Source of the DNA: Streptomyces vilmorinianum | GTDB lineage: Bacteria > Actinomycetota > Actinomycetes > Streptomycetales > Streptomycetaceae | DNA: 64,000 bases | NCBI RefSeq assembly: GCF_005517195.1 | Contig: NZ_CP040244.1 | Span: 2,932,001 to 2,996,000, forward strand | Direction of reading: 5' to 3' | Part shown: piece after piece, positions 43,828-54,222 of the stretch | Layout: each line of letters starts with the position of its first letter | Position numbering within the stretch: position 1 is the first letter of the stretch | The notes under the pieces: model-generated | Databases searched by the model: none | Told to the model about the DNA's origin: nothing | Seen by the model: only the letters and a program-made list of their open reading frames with translations | Translations under genes and position numbers: made by a program

Positions 43828-45541
43828 ACTGCAGCGTGCCGTCTACGCCGACCTGTTCGGCCCCACCACCGGCGACCGCATCCGGCTCGCCGACACCGAC
43901 CTGCTCGTCGAGATCGAGGAGGACCGCTGCGGCGGCCCCGGCCGGGCGGGCGACGAAGCCGTCTTCGGCGGCGGCAAGGTCATCCGTGAGTCGATGGGCC
44001 AGGCCCGCACGAGCCGCGCCGAGGGCGCGCCCGACACGGTCGTCACCGGGGCCGTGATCATCGACCACTGGGGCATCGTCAAGGCCGACATCGGCATCCG
44101 CGACGGCCGGATCACCGCCCTCGGCAAGGCCGGCAACCCCGACACGATGGACGGGGTCCACCCCGACCTCGTGATCGGCCCCGAGACCGAGGTCATCGCG
44201 GGCAACGGGAAGATCGTCACCGCGGGCGCCGTCGACGCCCACGTCCACTTCATCTCCCCGACCATCGTCGACCAGGCGCTCGCCACCGGAGTCACCACCC
44301 TCGTCGGCGGCGGCACGGGACCGGCCGAGGGGACCAAGGCCACCACCAACACCCCCGGCCCCTGGCACATGGCCCGGATGTTCGAGGCCCTGGATACCTT
44401 CCCCGTCAACATCGGACTGCTCGGCAAGGGCAACACCATGTCCCGGGACGCCCTGTACTCCCAGCTGCGCGGCGGGGCGCTCGGATTCAAGATCCACGAG
44501 GACTGGGGCGCAACCCCGGCCGTCATCGACGCCTGCCTCGGCGTCTGCGAGGAGAGCGGCGCCCAACTCGCCATCCACACCGACACCCTGAACGAGGCGG
44601 GCTTCGTCGGCGACACCCTCGCCGCGATCAACGGCCGCACCGTCCACGCGTACCACACCGAGGGCGCGGGCGGCGGGCACGCACCCGACATCATCACCGT
44701 GGTCTCCGAGCCGTACGTGCTCCCCAGCTCCACGAACCCGACCCGGCCGCACACCCTCAACACCGTCGAGGAACACCTCGACATGCTGATGGTCTGTCAC
44801 CACCTCAACCCGGCCGTCCCCGAGGACCTGGCCTTCGCCGAGTCCCGGATCCGCCCCTCGACCATCGCCGCCGAGGACGTCCTCCACGACCTCGGTGCCA
44901 TCTCGATCATCTCCTCGGACGCGCAGGCCATGGGGCGCGTCGGCGAGGTCGTCCTGCGCACCTGGCAGACCGCGCACGTGATGAAGAAGCGCCGCGGCGC
45001 CCTGCCCGGCGACGGCCGCGCGGACAACCACCGCGTCCGTCGCTATGTCGCCAAGTACACCATCAACCCGGCGGTCGCCCAGGGGATGGACCACCTCATC
45101 GGCTCGGTCGAGCCCGGCAAGCTCGCCGACCTGGTGCTCTGGGACCCGGCGTTCTTCGGGGTGAAGCCGCAGACCGTCATCAAGGGCGGCCAGATCGCGT
45201 ACGCGCAGATGGGCGACGCCAACGCCTCCATCCCCACCCCGCAGCCCGTCATGCCCCGCCCGATGTTCGGCGCGCTCGGCAGGGCGGCCGCCGCCGGATC
45301 GGTCAACTTCACGGCGCAGGCGGCGATCGAGGACGATCTCGCCGGGCGGCTCCGTGTCGGCAAGGAGTTCGTGGCGATCTCCAGTACGCGCCGGCTCACC
45401 AAGGCGGACATGAAGGAGAACGACGCGCTGCCCCGGGTCGAGGTGGACGCCGACACCTTCACGGTGACCATCGACGGCGAGGCGGTCGAACCGGCCCCCG
45501 CCGCCGAACTGCCCATGGCCCAGCGCTACTTCCTCTTCTGA
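43820..45541 (+). CDS. ureC: Urease subunit alpha
   Basis: 573 residues; nickel amidohydrolase making ammonia and CO2 from urea. [15 protein letters not shown] carries the HxH nickel ligands, the carbamylated Lys is in [20 protein letters not shown] and [13 protein letters not shown] carry further His ligands, and the mobile flap has [11 protein letters not shown] start at 43820 overlaps ureB. Confidence 0.98.
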   Translation: MPELQRAVYADLFGPTTGDRIRLADTDLLVEIEEDRCGGPGRAGDEAVFGGGKVIRESMGQARTSRAEGAPDTVVTGAVIIDHWGIVKADIGIRDGRITALGKAGNPDTMDGVHPDLVIGPETEVIAGNGKIVTAGAVDAHVHFISPTIVDQALATGVTTLVGGGTGPAEGTKATTNTPGPWHMARMFEALDTFPVNIGLLGKGNTMSRDALYSQLRGGALGFKIHEDWGATPAVIDACLGVCEESGAQLAIHTDTLNEAGFVGDTLAAINGRTVHAYHTEGAGGGHAPDIITVVSEPYVLPSSTNPTRPHTLNTVEEHLDMLMVCHHLNPAVPEDLAFAESRIRPSTIAAEDVLHDLGAISIISSDAQAMGRVGEVVLRTWQTAHVMKKRRGALPGDGRADNHRVRRYVAKYTINPAVAQGMDHLIGSVEPGKLADLVLWDPAFFGVKPQTVIKGGQIAYAQMGDANASIPTPQPVMPRPMFGALGRAAAAGSVNFTAQAAIEDDLAGRLRVGKEFVAISSTRRLTKADMKENDALPRVEVDADTFTVTIDGEAVEPAPAAELPMAQRYFLF

Positions 45542-45551
45542 TGAGCCCCTC

Positions 45552-46217
45552 ATGAGCAGCCGCGCAGCCCTTCTCGTGCTCGCCGACGGGCGCTTCCCCG
45601 CCGGCGGGCACGCCCACTCCGGCGGGGCGGAGGCCGCCGTCAAGGCGGGCCGGATCACGGACGCGGCGAGCCTCGCCGCGTTCTGCCGGGGGCGGCTGCA
45701 CACCAGCGGTCTCACCGCGGCGGCCCTCGCCGCCGCGGCCGCCCTCGGCCACGACCCGTACGCCCTCGACGCGGCCGCCGACGCCCGCACCCCCTCGCCC
45801 GCCCTGCGCACCGCCGCCCGCAAGCTCGGCAGGCAGATGATGCGGGCGGCCCGGGCGACCTGGCCCTGCCCCGAACTCGACGCCCTCGCCGCCGCGTTCC
45901 CGCGCGGAGCCCACCAGCCCGTCGTCCTCGGCACCACCGCCCGCGCCGCCGGACTCGGGCCCGAGGACACCGCGCACTGCGTCGCGTACGAGACGGTCAG
46001 CGGCCCCGCCACCGCGGCCGTCCGCCTCCTCAGCCTCGACCCCTTCCAGGCCACCGCCGTCCTCGCCCGTCTCGCCCCGGACATGGACCGGGTCGCCGAG
46101 CGGGCCGCTGCCGCCGCCCGGCAGGGCATCGACACCCTGCCGGCGGCCTCCGCGCCGCTCCTCGACATCACCGCCGAACAGCACGCGGCCTGGCCCGTCC
46201 GCCTCTTCGCGTCGTGA
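45552..46217 (+). CDS. ureF: Urease accessory protein UreF
   Basis: 221 residues, helical (LLVLADGRFPAGGHAHSGGA, RQMMRAARATWPCPELDALA, HCVAYETVSGPATAAVRLLS). It couples UreD and UreG during nickel insertion. It starts 10 bp after ureC. ureE is missing from the operon, as in many actinomycetes. Confidence 0.93.
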   Translation: MSSRAALLVLADGRFPAGGHAHSGGAEAAVKAGRITDAASLAAFCRGRLHTSGLTAAALAAAAALGHDPYALDAAADARTPSPALRTAARKLGRQMMRAARATWPCPELDALAAAFPRGAHQPVVLGTTARAAGLGPEDTAHCVAYETVSGPATAAVRLLSLDPFQATAVLARLAPDMDRVAERAAAAARQGIDTLPAASAPLLDITAEQHAAWPVRLFAS

Positions 46218-46298
46218 CCCCCCTCCGCCCCGGGCTTCGGGCCCCTCCGAAGACCACCCGCCCCGAGAACCCAGCCCCTCACCCACGGGAGCCGCCCC

Positions 46299-46972
<674 letters not shown>

Positions 46973-46976
<4 letters not shown>

Positions 46977-47716
46977 GCCTGCACGCCACCGCCGGGATCG
47001 TCGCCGAAGCAGGCGGCGGGCTGCCGGTCCTGCGAAGCGACGGCCCCCTCGCCCTGCGCCGCACCCGGGGCACCGACCCGTACACCCGCGTCACCGTCGT
47101 CGGCGCGATGAGCGCGCCGCTCGGCGGCGACCGGCTGGCGATCGAGACCGACGTACGGGACGGGGCACGGCTCCTCGTCGACTCCGCCGCCGCGACCGTG
47201 GCCCTGCCCGGCCACGCCGCGGAACCGGCCACGTACGACATCAGGATCACCGTCGGCGACGACGCCGTGCTGCGCTGGCTGCCCGAGCAGCTCGTCTCCG
47301 CGCGCGGCTCCGACCTGCGGATGCGGACCACCGTCGACCTCGCGCCCACCGCGCGGCTGGTGCTCCGGGAGGAACAGATCCTCGGCCGCCACGGCGAGGA
47401 GACCGGCACCCTTCGCACGCGCCTCACCGTCCGTCGCGCCGGACGGCCCCTGATCGACCAGGAGTTGGCGTACGGCCCCGGCGCCCCCGGCGGCTGGGAC
47501 AGCGGCGCGGTCCTGGCCGGCCACCGCGCCACCGGCCAACTCCTCGTCGTCGACCCCGAGTTCGAGGACAAGCCGGTGGAGTCCAGGCTCCTCGCCGAGA
47601 ACGCCGTCCTCGCCCCGCTCGCCGGCCCCGCCGCCCTGGTCACCGCCGTCGCCCCCGACGCGCTGCACCTGCGCCGCACCCTCGACGAGGCGCTCAACGC
47701 CCTTGCCCCGGCCTGA
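46973..47716 (+). CDS. ureD: Urease accessory protein UreD
   Basis: About 247 residues (or 250 from ATG 46964), beta-rich: [60 protein letters not shown]. It binds UreF and apo-urease. ATGA overlap with the ureG stop supports the 46973 start. Last gene of the operon; a hairpin follows. Confidence 0.92.
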
Positions 47717-47778
47717 GTTCACCGCTCAGCGGTACACCGCCCTCCGGCTATCGGTTCGGCAAAGAAACACCAGTACGA

Positions 47779-47808
47779 CCTTTCGTCGCGCGCCCCCCAG
47801 ACGAAAGG
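47779..47808 (+). terminator. Hairpin between ureD and the peptidase gene
   Basis: CCTTTCGTC (47779-47787) pairs with GACGAAAGG (47800-47808) over a 12-nt loop, 63 bp past ureD and 40 bp before the next GTG. It could end the urease transcript or be part of the next gene's leader. Confidence 0.5.
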
Positions 47809-47848
47809 ATCCCCTGGACAGACCGACATCCTCAGGGGGAGAAACCAC

Positions 47849-49426
47849 GTGAGACGCACGTCAGTGCTCGGCTCGGCCGGCACTCTGGTAGCGGGCACGC
47901 TCATGGCGGGCGCGCTGGCCGCCCCGGCGGCGAACGCCGACACCCGTCACCGGCCCGACGCGGAGACGCGCGGCGTCACCGCCGCCGCCCAGCGGGCGGC
48001 CCAGCAGGGCATCGACTGGCAGGACTGCCCCGCCGACTGGGGCCTGGAGAAGCCCATCCAGTGCGGCTGGGTCACCGTCCCGGTCGACTACGCCCGGCCG
48101 AACGGCAAGCAGATCAAGATCGCCGTAGACCGCGTCGGCGCCACCGGCACGCCCGCCGAGCGCCAGGGCGCGCTCCTGTACAACCCCGGCGGCCCCGGCG
48201 GCTCCGGCCTGCGCTTCCCGCGCCGGGTCGTCACCCAGAACAAGATCTGGGCGGGCGCCGCCAAGGCCTACGACTTCGTGGGCTTCGACCCGCGCGGCGT
48301 GGGCCACTCGGCCCCCATCTCCTGCGTCGACCCGACCGAGTTCGTCAAGGGACCCAAGCTCGACCCGGTCCCCGACAGCGAGGCCGACAAGCTCGCCCAG
48401 CGCAAGCTCGCCGCCGAGTACGCCGCGGGCTGCGCGGAGAAGAGCGGCGACATCCTGCCGTACATCAACACCCTCAACACCGCCCGCGACCTCGACGTCA
48501 TCCGGGCCGCGCTCGGCGAGAAGAAGCTCAACTTCGTCGGCGTCTCCTACGGCACCTACCTCGGCGCCGTCTACGGCACGCTCTTCCCGACGCACGTCCG
48601 CCGCATGGTCCTCGACAGCGTCGTCAACCCGTCGACGCGGAAGATCTGGTACGGGGTCAACCTCGACCAGGACATCGCCTTCGAGGGCCGGCTCAAGGAC
48701 TGGATGACCTGGGTCGCCCAGCACGACGCCACCTTCCACCTCGGCGACACCTACGACGAGGTCCGGCAGCAGTGGGAGACCCTGCGCGCCGACGCCAAGA
48801 AGAGCCCGCTGGGCGGCAAGGTCGGCCCGGCCGAGCTCGTCGGCTTCTTCCAGAACGCGCCCTACTACGACTCCATGTGGGTCCCGGTCGCCGAGGCCTG
48901 GAGCGCCTACGCCGCCGGAGACCCGCAGCCGCTGATCGACTCGGCGGCCGCCGACCTCACCGACACGGCGGGCAACATCGCCTCGGAGAACGGCAACGCG
49001 GTCTACACCGCCGTCGAGTGCGCCGACGCCCCCTGGCCGACCAGCTGGAAGAAGTGGGACCGGGACAACAGCCGGCTCCACGAGCAGTACCCGTTCATGA
49101 CCTGGGCCAACGCCTGGATGAACCTGCCCTGCGCCACCTGGTCCACCCCGCGCCAGCGCCCGACCGAGGTGCGGACGGGCAAGGGCCTGCCGCCGGTGCT
49201 CATCACCCAGGCCGAGCGCGACGCGGCCACCCCGTACGCCGGAGCGCTCGAACTGCACAAGCGGTTCAAGGGCTCGCGCCTCATCACCGAGAAGGACGCC
49301 GGCTCGCACGGCATCACCAACGTCACCAACCCGTGCCTCAACACGCGGGTGGAGGCCTACCTGCTGACGGGCGAGCTCGACAGCGAGGACGTGACGTGCG
49401 CACCGCACGCCACGCCCCGGCCGTAG
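47849..49426 (+). CDS. Secreted alpha/beta-hydrolase, tripeptidyl aminopeptidase-like
   Basis: 525 residues. Signal peptide (GSAGTLVAGTLMAGALAAPA, cleavage near ANA-DT). YNPGGPGGSGLRFP is the oxyanion region, nucleophile in FVGVSYGTYLGAVYG, and the C-terminal TAP-like domain provides Asp (DAATPYAGALE) and His (AGSHGITN). The SlpD/SlpE/Tap family removes tripeptides from secreted proteins. GTG start 47849 has GGGGGAG at 8 nt. Several Cys suggest disulfides outside the cell. Confidence 0.9.
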   Translation: MRRTSVLGSAGTLVAGTLMAGALAAPAANADTRHRPDAETRGVTAAAQRAAQQGIDWQDCPADWGLEKPIQCGWVTVPVDYARPNGKQIKIAVDRVGATGTPAERQGALLYNPGGPGGSGLRFPRRVVTQNKIWAGAAKAYDFVGFDPRGVGHSAPISCVDPTEFVKGPKLDPVPDSEADKLAQRKLAAEYAAGCAEKSGDILPYINTLNTARDLDVIRAALGEKKLNFVGVSYGTYLGAVYGTLFPTHVRRMVLDSVVNPSTRKIWYGVNLDQDIAFEGRLKDWMTWVAQHDATFHLGDTYDEVRQQWETLRADAKKSPLGGKVGPAELVGFFQNAPYYDSMWVPVAEAWSAYAAGDPQPLIDSAAADLTDTAGNIASENGNAVYTAVECADAPWPTSWKKWDRDNSRLHEQYPFMTWANAWMNLPCATWSTPRQRPTEVRTGKGLPPVLITQAERDAATPYAGALELHKRFKGSRLITEKDAGSHGITNVTNPCLNTRVEAYLLTGELDSEDVTCAPHATPRP

Positions 49427-49440
49427 GCACCGGATGACGG

Positions 49441-49476
49441 GGGAGGGGCGGCCGTCGCACGACGGCCGCCCCTCCC
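49441..49476. terminator. Bidirectional terminator hairpin
   Basis: Perfect 17-bp inverted repeat (49441-49457 with 49460-49476) directly between the peptidase stop and the convergent epimerase stop (49477). Confidence 0.88.
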
Positions 49477-50511
49477 TCACATACGGGAGGCGAGCCAGGC
49501 GTCCTCGGCCGCGTAGTCGAAGAAGTCCACCTCGTACTTCGCCAGACCGGGGAAGGCCTCCCGCCACTCCCGGCCCGCCAGCCGCCCGGTCAGCCACTCG
49601 ACCGTCGCCGGCAGGGACTCCGCGTACGACACGACCGGCCGGTACCCCAACTCCCGTTCCGCCGCGGTCATGTCGTAGACGATCGGATGCTCCGCGGTCC
49701 ACGGCGTGAGCCCCACCGTGCCGTCCGGCGCCCCCTCCATCAGCACCGTCTCGCTCCGAACCCCGACGACGGCATCGATCGCGGCACCGATCTCCGCGAC
49801 CGTCGGAGCCTCGGGATCGGCGCCGTTCAGCACCCGGGTCCCCGGGTTCGCCGCCGCGAGCCGGATCAGCTCCCCGAGATTGTCCACATGCACCGGGTGG
49901 AACCGCGAGGCGCCGCCGTACGCGAGGACGCGCACCGGCCGCCCGTCCAGCGCCCGCTTGACGAACCACAGCTCACGCGGACCCGGGCAGTACGGCCCGT
50001 GGATCGCGCCCGCCCGCAGCACCGTCGTCGGCAGCGCCTCGCCCGCCGCGAGCAACTCCCGCTCCAGCGCCACCTTCCGCGTCCCGTACGTCCCCTCGCC
50101 CGGCGCCACCGTGCCCCAGGACTCCGGGATCGGCACCGGACAGGCGGGGAACCCGTCCGGCTGGTCCTGGGTGTCGAAACTGCGGCCCCGCTCGTCCTCG
50201 TAGACCGCGCCGCTGGAGATCACCACCGCCGAGCCGATCCGGTCGGCGAGTCCGGTCAACTGCCGCCCGTGCCCGGCGTGATACGCGACGATGTCCACCA
50301 GCACGTCACAGCCGTCGCCGAGCGCCGCGGCGAGCGCGCCCTCCTCGTCGCGGTCGAACGCCACGGGCCGGACCTCCGCCGGCCACTCCTCGTCCCGGCC
50401 GCCCCCGCGCGAGGCGGCCCTCACCCCCCAGCCGTCCGCGGCGAGCGCCCGCACGGCCGCCCGCCCCACCTGTCCTGTCGCCCCGATGACGAGTGCGTGT
50501 CCCTTTGCCAT
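49477..50511 (-). CDS. NAD-dependent epimerase/dehydratase family protein
   Basis: 344 residues. Extended SDR: NAD motif VIGATGQVGRAAVRALA, SSGAVYEDE, the active-site YGTRKVALE (YxxxK) and RAGAIHGPY. The family acts on nucleotide sugars or as general reductases; substrate unknown. Single gene. Confidence 0.86.
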   Translation of the reverse strand: MAKGHALVIGATGQVGRAAVRALAADGWGVRAASRGGGRDEEWPAEVRPVAFDRDEEGALAAALGDGCDVLVDIVAYHAGHGRQLTGLADRIGSAVVISSGAVYEDERGRSFDTQDQPDGFPACPVPIPESWGTVAPGEGTYGTRKVALERELLAAGEALPTTVLRAGAIHGPYCPGPRELWFVKRALDGRPVRVLAYGGASRFHPVHVDNLGELIRLAAANPGTRVLNGADPEAPTVAEIGAAIDAVVGVRSETVLMEGAPDGTVGLTPWTAEHPIVYDMTAAERELGYRPVVSYAESLPATVEWLTGRLAGREWREAFPGLAKYEVDFFDYAAEDAWLASRM

Positions 50512-50575
50512 GGACGCGACGCTACGGCGACGGTGATCGCCCTCCCAGGGGCTTTCGCCGTGCGCGGATCCGCCG

Positions 50576-51295
50576 TCAGCGTCCCCGCCGCGGGAACTTT
50601 CGGGGCGCCTTCGTGCTCTCCGCCTCCGCCGCCTTCACCTTGGCCGCGTAGTCGTCGACGTACTCCTGCCCGGACAGGGCCAGGATCTCGTACATGATCT
50701 CGTCCGTCACCGCGCGCACCGCGGCCTTCTCGCCCTCCATGCCGGCATACCGCGAGAAGTCCAGCGGAGCCCCGAAGCGGATGGTGACCCGCTTGATCCT
50801 CGGCACGACCTGCCCGGGCGGCTGGATCTCGAACGTTCCCAGCATCGCGCAGGGAATCACCGGCACGCCGGCCGTGATCGCCATGACCGCGACCCCGACC
50901 TTGCCCTTGTACAGCCGCCCGTCGTGCGAGCGGGTGCCCTCCGGATAGATCCCGAGCAGCTCGCCCCGGGACAGAACTCCGAGCCCCTCACGGATCGCGG
51001 CCTGCCCGGCCTCCTTGCCGGAACGGTCCACCGGGATCTGCCCGGCGCTGCGGAAGAACGCGGCGGTCAGCCGGCCCTTGATCCCCGGACCGGTGAAGTA
51101 CTCCTGCTTGGCGAGGAAGGTGATCCGCCGCTTGAGGACCACCGGCATCAGGAAGTGGTCGGAGAACGACAGATGATTGCCGGCGACGATCGCCGCGCCC
51201 TCCTCCGGAATGTGCTCCAGACCCTCGATGCGTGGCCGGAACACCAGCCTCAGCAACGGCCCGAGCAGCACGTACTTGAGTACGTAGTAGAACAC
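50576..51295 (-). CDS. 1-acylglycerol-3-phosphate acyltransferase (PlsC-like)
   Basis: 239 residues. Hydrophobic N-terminus (FYYVLKYVLLGPLLRLVF), catalytic NHLSFSDHF (H-x4-D), and YPEGTRSHDGRLYKGKVGVA for phosphate binding. It makes phosphatidic acid from lysophosphatidate. The start is GTG 51295. The C-terminus is Lys-rich (KVKAAEAESTKAPRKFPRRG). Confidence 0.9.
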   Translation of the reverse strand: MFYYVLKYVLLGPLLRLVFRPRIEGLEHIPEEGAAIVAGNHLSFSDHFLMPVVLKRRITFLAKQEYFTGPGIKGRLTAAFFRSAGQIPVDRSGKEAGQAAIREGLGVLSRGELLGIYPEGTRSHDGRLYKGKVGVAVMAITAGVPVIPCAMLGTFEIQPPGQVVPRIKRVTIRFGAPLDFSRYAGMEGEKAAVRAVTDEIMYEILALSGQEYVDDYAAKVKAAEAESTKAPRKFPRRGR

Positions 51296-51379
51296 CGGCG
51301 GCCCCCGTTCGGTTCGGCGTCGTTCATTTGTAACCACTTGCGCGACCGTGGTCCACACTGGAGACGGAGAGTGCATCCG

Positions 51380-52387
51380 ATGGCCGCCGTACGCCGACAC
51401 AGACGGCCCGGCGCAGCCGTCACCGTGACCCTGTGCGCGGTGATGACCGCCGGGTTGTACGGATGCTCCGACTCGGGCAGCCCCGAACCGGCCCCGACCC
51501 CCGCGCCCACCACTCCACCGCCCACCGCCCAGCCGGGACGGTCGCCCTTCACGGGCCTGCCGGCCCGCCCGGCCCCGGTGCTCGCCGTCAAGATCGACAA
51601 CGTGCCGCCGGCCCGGCCGCACACCGGCCTCGGCGCGGCCGAGCTGGTCTACGTCGAGCAGGTCGAGGGCGGCCAGACCCGGCTCCTGGCGGTCTACTCC
51701 GCGGAGCTCCCCGAACGCATCGGACCCGTACGCAGCGCCCGCGAGTCCGACATCGAGCTGCTGCGCCAGTTCGGCAGGCCCGCGCTCGCCTACTCCGGCT
51801 CCCAGACCGCCCTGAAACCGCTGCTCAAGGCCGCCCCCATGTACGCGCTGCCGCCGGAGGACGCTCCGCGCGCCTATGTGCGCGACCGCGGCCGGACCGC
51901 CCCCCACAACCTGTACGTCCTGCCCGAGCGGGCGCTGGCAGCCGCCCCGAAGGCGGAGAACGCCAAGGACATCGGCTTCCGGTTCGGACCGGCCCCCGCG
52001 GGCGGCGAGCCGGTCAACGAGCGCACCGTGCGCTTCCCGGCCTCCCGGTACACCTTCACCTGGTCCGGAGCGGACAAGGCCTGGCGGGTGGCGATGGACG
52101 GCAGGCCCGCCCGTACCACCGACGAAGGCCCCGTGACGGCGTCGACCGTCGTCGTGCAGTACGTGACGATCCGGGAGTCGAAGTTCCGCGACTTCCTCGG
52201 CAGCGTCTCCCCGTACACCGAGACCGTCGGCAGCGGCAGCGCCCTCGTCCTGCGCGACGGCCGCGCCTACGACGCCCGCTGGAGCCGCCCGGCGGCCGAC
52301 AAGGGCACCGCCTTCACGACCCAGGCCGGGGCGCCCCTGAACTTCGCCACCGGCGCCACCTGGGTCGTTCTCGCCCCGCGTGGATAG
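51380..52387 (+). CDS. DUF3048 lipoprotein
   Basis: 335 residues. Lipobox in LCAVMTAGLYGC, then a Pro-rich linker and a DUF3048/YerB-like domain (VLAVKIDNVPPARPHTGLGA, ADLVYVEQVEGG-type core, RIGPVRSARESDIELLRQFG, RTAPHNLYVLPERA). YerB is of unknown function; the extracytoplasmic domain may bind wall components. An in-frame GTG (51371) is an alternative start. Divergent from the acyltransferase. Confidence 0.88.
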   Translation: MAAVRRHRRPGAAVTVTLCAVMTAGLYGCSDSGSPEPAPTPAPTTPPPTAQPGRSPFTGLPARPAPVLAVKIDNVPPARPHTGLGAAELVYVEQVEGGQTRLLAVYSAELPERIGPVRSARESDIELLRQFGRPALAYSGSQTALKPLLKAAPMYALPPEDAPRAYVRDRGRTAPHNLYVLPERALAAAPKAENAKDIGFRFGPAPAGGEPVNERTVRFPASRYTFTWSGADKAWRVAMDGRPARTTDEGPVTASTVVVQYVTIRESKFRDFLGSVSPYTETVGSGSALVLRDGRAYDARWSRPAADKGTAFTTQAGAPLNFATGATWVVLAPRG

Positions 52388-52440
52388 CCCGGCCCGCCCG
52401 GGGTACGCGCGGGGTACGACCACGGAGGAGGAGGCCGGTC

Positions 52441-52791
52441 ATGGGCGCCGACATCTGGGGATACCGCGAGACCTCGGGCCATGTGCCGGGAACCCGGCTC
52501 ATCGGATACAGCGTCGAGGCCACCGACGGCTCCATCGGAAAGATCGACAAGCACACCGAGGACGTCGGCCGGTCCTACCTCGTCGTCGACACCGGACCGT
52601 GGATCCTCGGCCGGCGGGTCCTGCTGCCCGCGGGACTGGTCTCCCGCGTCGACACGGAGAACGAGACGGTCCACGTCTCCTGCACCAAGGACGAGATCAA
52701 GGACTCGCCCGACTTCGAGAGCGGGCAGTTCGAAGAGGACAGCAACGTCATCAAGCTGATCGAGTACTACTACGCGAACCGGCACATGTGA
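52441..52791 (+). CDS. PRC-barrel domain protein
   Basis: 116 residues: GTRLIGYSVEATDGSIGKID, YLVVDTGPWILGRRVLLPAG, SRVDTENETVHVSCTKDEIK, the PRC-barrel core. GGAGGAGG lies ahead of ATG 52441. Small PRC-barrel proteins in actinomycetes are stress-associated; the partner is unknown. Confidence 0.87.
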   Translation: MGADIWGYRETSGHVPGTRLIGYSVEATDGSIGKIDKHTEDVGRSYLVVDTGPWILGRRVLLPAGLVSRVDTENETVHVSCTKDEIKDSPDFESGQFEEDSNVIKLIEYYYANRHM

Positions 52792-52832
52792 GCCCGACAT
52801 GTGAGCTCAGGGCTGGGGGCCGGGATGTGAGC

Positions 52833-53042
52833 TCAGGGCTGGGGGCCGGGCCTGTTCCGTCCGGGGCGGCGAACGCCTGTCGGGGCGGCGCTGTCCGCGG
52901 CCGCCATGCCGATGGTGACCACGCCGAGCACCAGCCAGCCGAACCAGAGCCAGCCGCTGCTGCCGAGCGCCACCGTGTACGCCGTCGTCAGCACCAGGGC
53001 CACGACGGTGGTCACGCACATCGCCTTCGTGGGACCGGACAT
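52833..53042 (-). CDS. Small two-helix membrane protein
   Basis: 69 residues with two hydrophobic stretches (MCVTTVVALVLTTAYTVALG, WLWFGWLVLGVVTIGMAAAD) and a basic tail. ATG 53042 has GGAGG about 10 nt upstream. Conserved-hypothetical type; function unknown. The sequence just past the stop (52800-52850) contains a 28-bp direct repeat, TGTGAGCTCAGGGCTGGGGG core, twice. Confidence 0.65.
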   Translation of the reverse strand: MSGPTKAMCVTTVVALVLTTAYTVALGSSGWLWFGWLVLGVVTIGMAAADSAAPTGVRRPGRNRPGPQP

Positions 53043-53166
53043 CTGTCCGCCCTCCTCCTGACGGGGCACGGGGCCGTCATGCTCATCGTGACCCCTGAGG
53101 CGGGCGACGCGCTACTCCCGCGGCACGACCTGCCGCGACTCCCTCGGCACCCGCCTGCGCGCGGAC

Positions 53167-54117
53167 CTACCGCCCGCGGGCCTGCAGCGAGGCGAGATAC
53201 GCGTTGTACGCCTCCAGCTCCTTGTCCCCGTCGCGGTCGGCGGCCCGGTCCTGGCGGACGGCCTGGCGCTGCTCGGAGCGGTACCACTGGTACACGAGCG
53301 CGATCAGCACGAGCACCGACGGGATCTCACTGAACGCCCAGGCGATGCCGCCCGCCGCGTTCTGGTCGGTGAGCGCGTCGATCCTGAGCGAGGCCGGCGG
53401 GTTCTCGTACGCCTTGACCATCGGCTCGGTCGCCATCATCAGGGCGATCCCGAAGAAGGCGTGGAACGGCATGCCCGCGAAGAGCTCCAGCATCCGCATC
53501 ACATAGCCGGGGCGGTGCGGGCCCGGGTCCACGCCCATGATCGGCCAGAAGAAGACCAGGCCGACCATCAGGAAGTGCACCATCATCGCGATGTGTCCCG
53601 GCTTGGACTCCATCAGGAAGTCGAAGAGCGGCGTGAAGTAGAGCGCGTACAGGCTCGCGATGAACATCGGGATCGTGAACACCGGGTGGGTGATGATCCG
53701 CATGTACCGGCTGTGCAGCAGCTTGAGGAGCAGCTCGCGCGGGCCCGTGCCGCCCCGGCCGGCCACCGGCAGCGCGCGCAGCGCCAGCGTGACCGGGGCG
53801 CCGAGCAGCAGCAGGATCGGCGAGAGCATGCTGATCACCATGTGCTGCACCATGTGGACGCTGAACATGACCATGCCGTAGTCGTTCAGCTTCGTGCACA
53901 TCACCAGCGCGATGGTCAGCACACCGATGACGAACGAGACCGTCCGGCCGACGGGCCACGCGTCGCCGCGCCCGCGCAGGCGCGCGACGCCCCAGGCGTA
54001 CAGGCCGAGCGCCGCGAGGCAGCCGAAGAGGAAGAAGAGATCCGGAGAGAACTCGAGCGCCCGCCCCAGCGTGAACGGCGGCAGATCCATCGATGAGCCG
54101 TGCCCGCTGTGATCCAT
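53167..54117 (-). CDS. Cytochrome c oxidase assembly protein, CtaG (caa3) family
   Basis: 316 residues, about seven membrane helices. MDHSGHGSS N-terminus, VHMVQHMVISMLSPILLLLG, and FFWPIMGVDPGPHRPGYVMR are caa3-CtaG features; the His/Met-rich segments may handle copper for oxidase assembly. Single gene, in actinobacteria usually apart from the ctaCDE cluster. Confidence 0.9.
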   Translation of the reverse strand: MDHSGHGSSMDLPPFTLGRALEFSPDLFFLFGCLAALGLYAWGVARLRGRGDAWPVGRTVSFVIGVLTIALVMCTKLNDYGMVMFSVHMVQHMVISMLSPILLLLGAPVTLALRALPVAGRGGTGPRELLLKLLHSRYMRIITHPVFTIPMFIASLYALYFTPLFDFLMESKPGHIAMMVHFLMVGLVFFWPIMGVDPGPHRPGYVMRMLELFAGMPFHAFFGIALMMATEPMVKAYENPPASLRIDALTDQNAAGGIAWAFSEIPSVLVLIALVYQWYRSEQRQAVRQDRAADRDGDKELEAYNAYLASLQARGR

Positions 54118-54222
54118 CTGTGTACTCCTGGAGCCCGATTCGCGCTTGTTGTCCGCACCAGACTAGAACCGCCCCCGTTCGCGGATGCGACCGGGGGCGG
54201 TTCGTTGCGTACGGTACGGCTC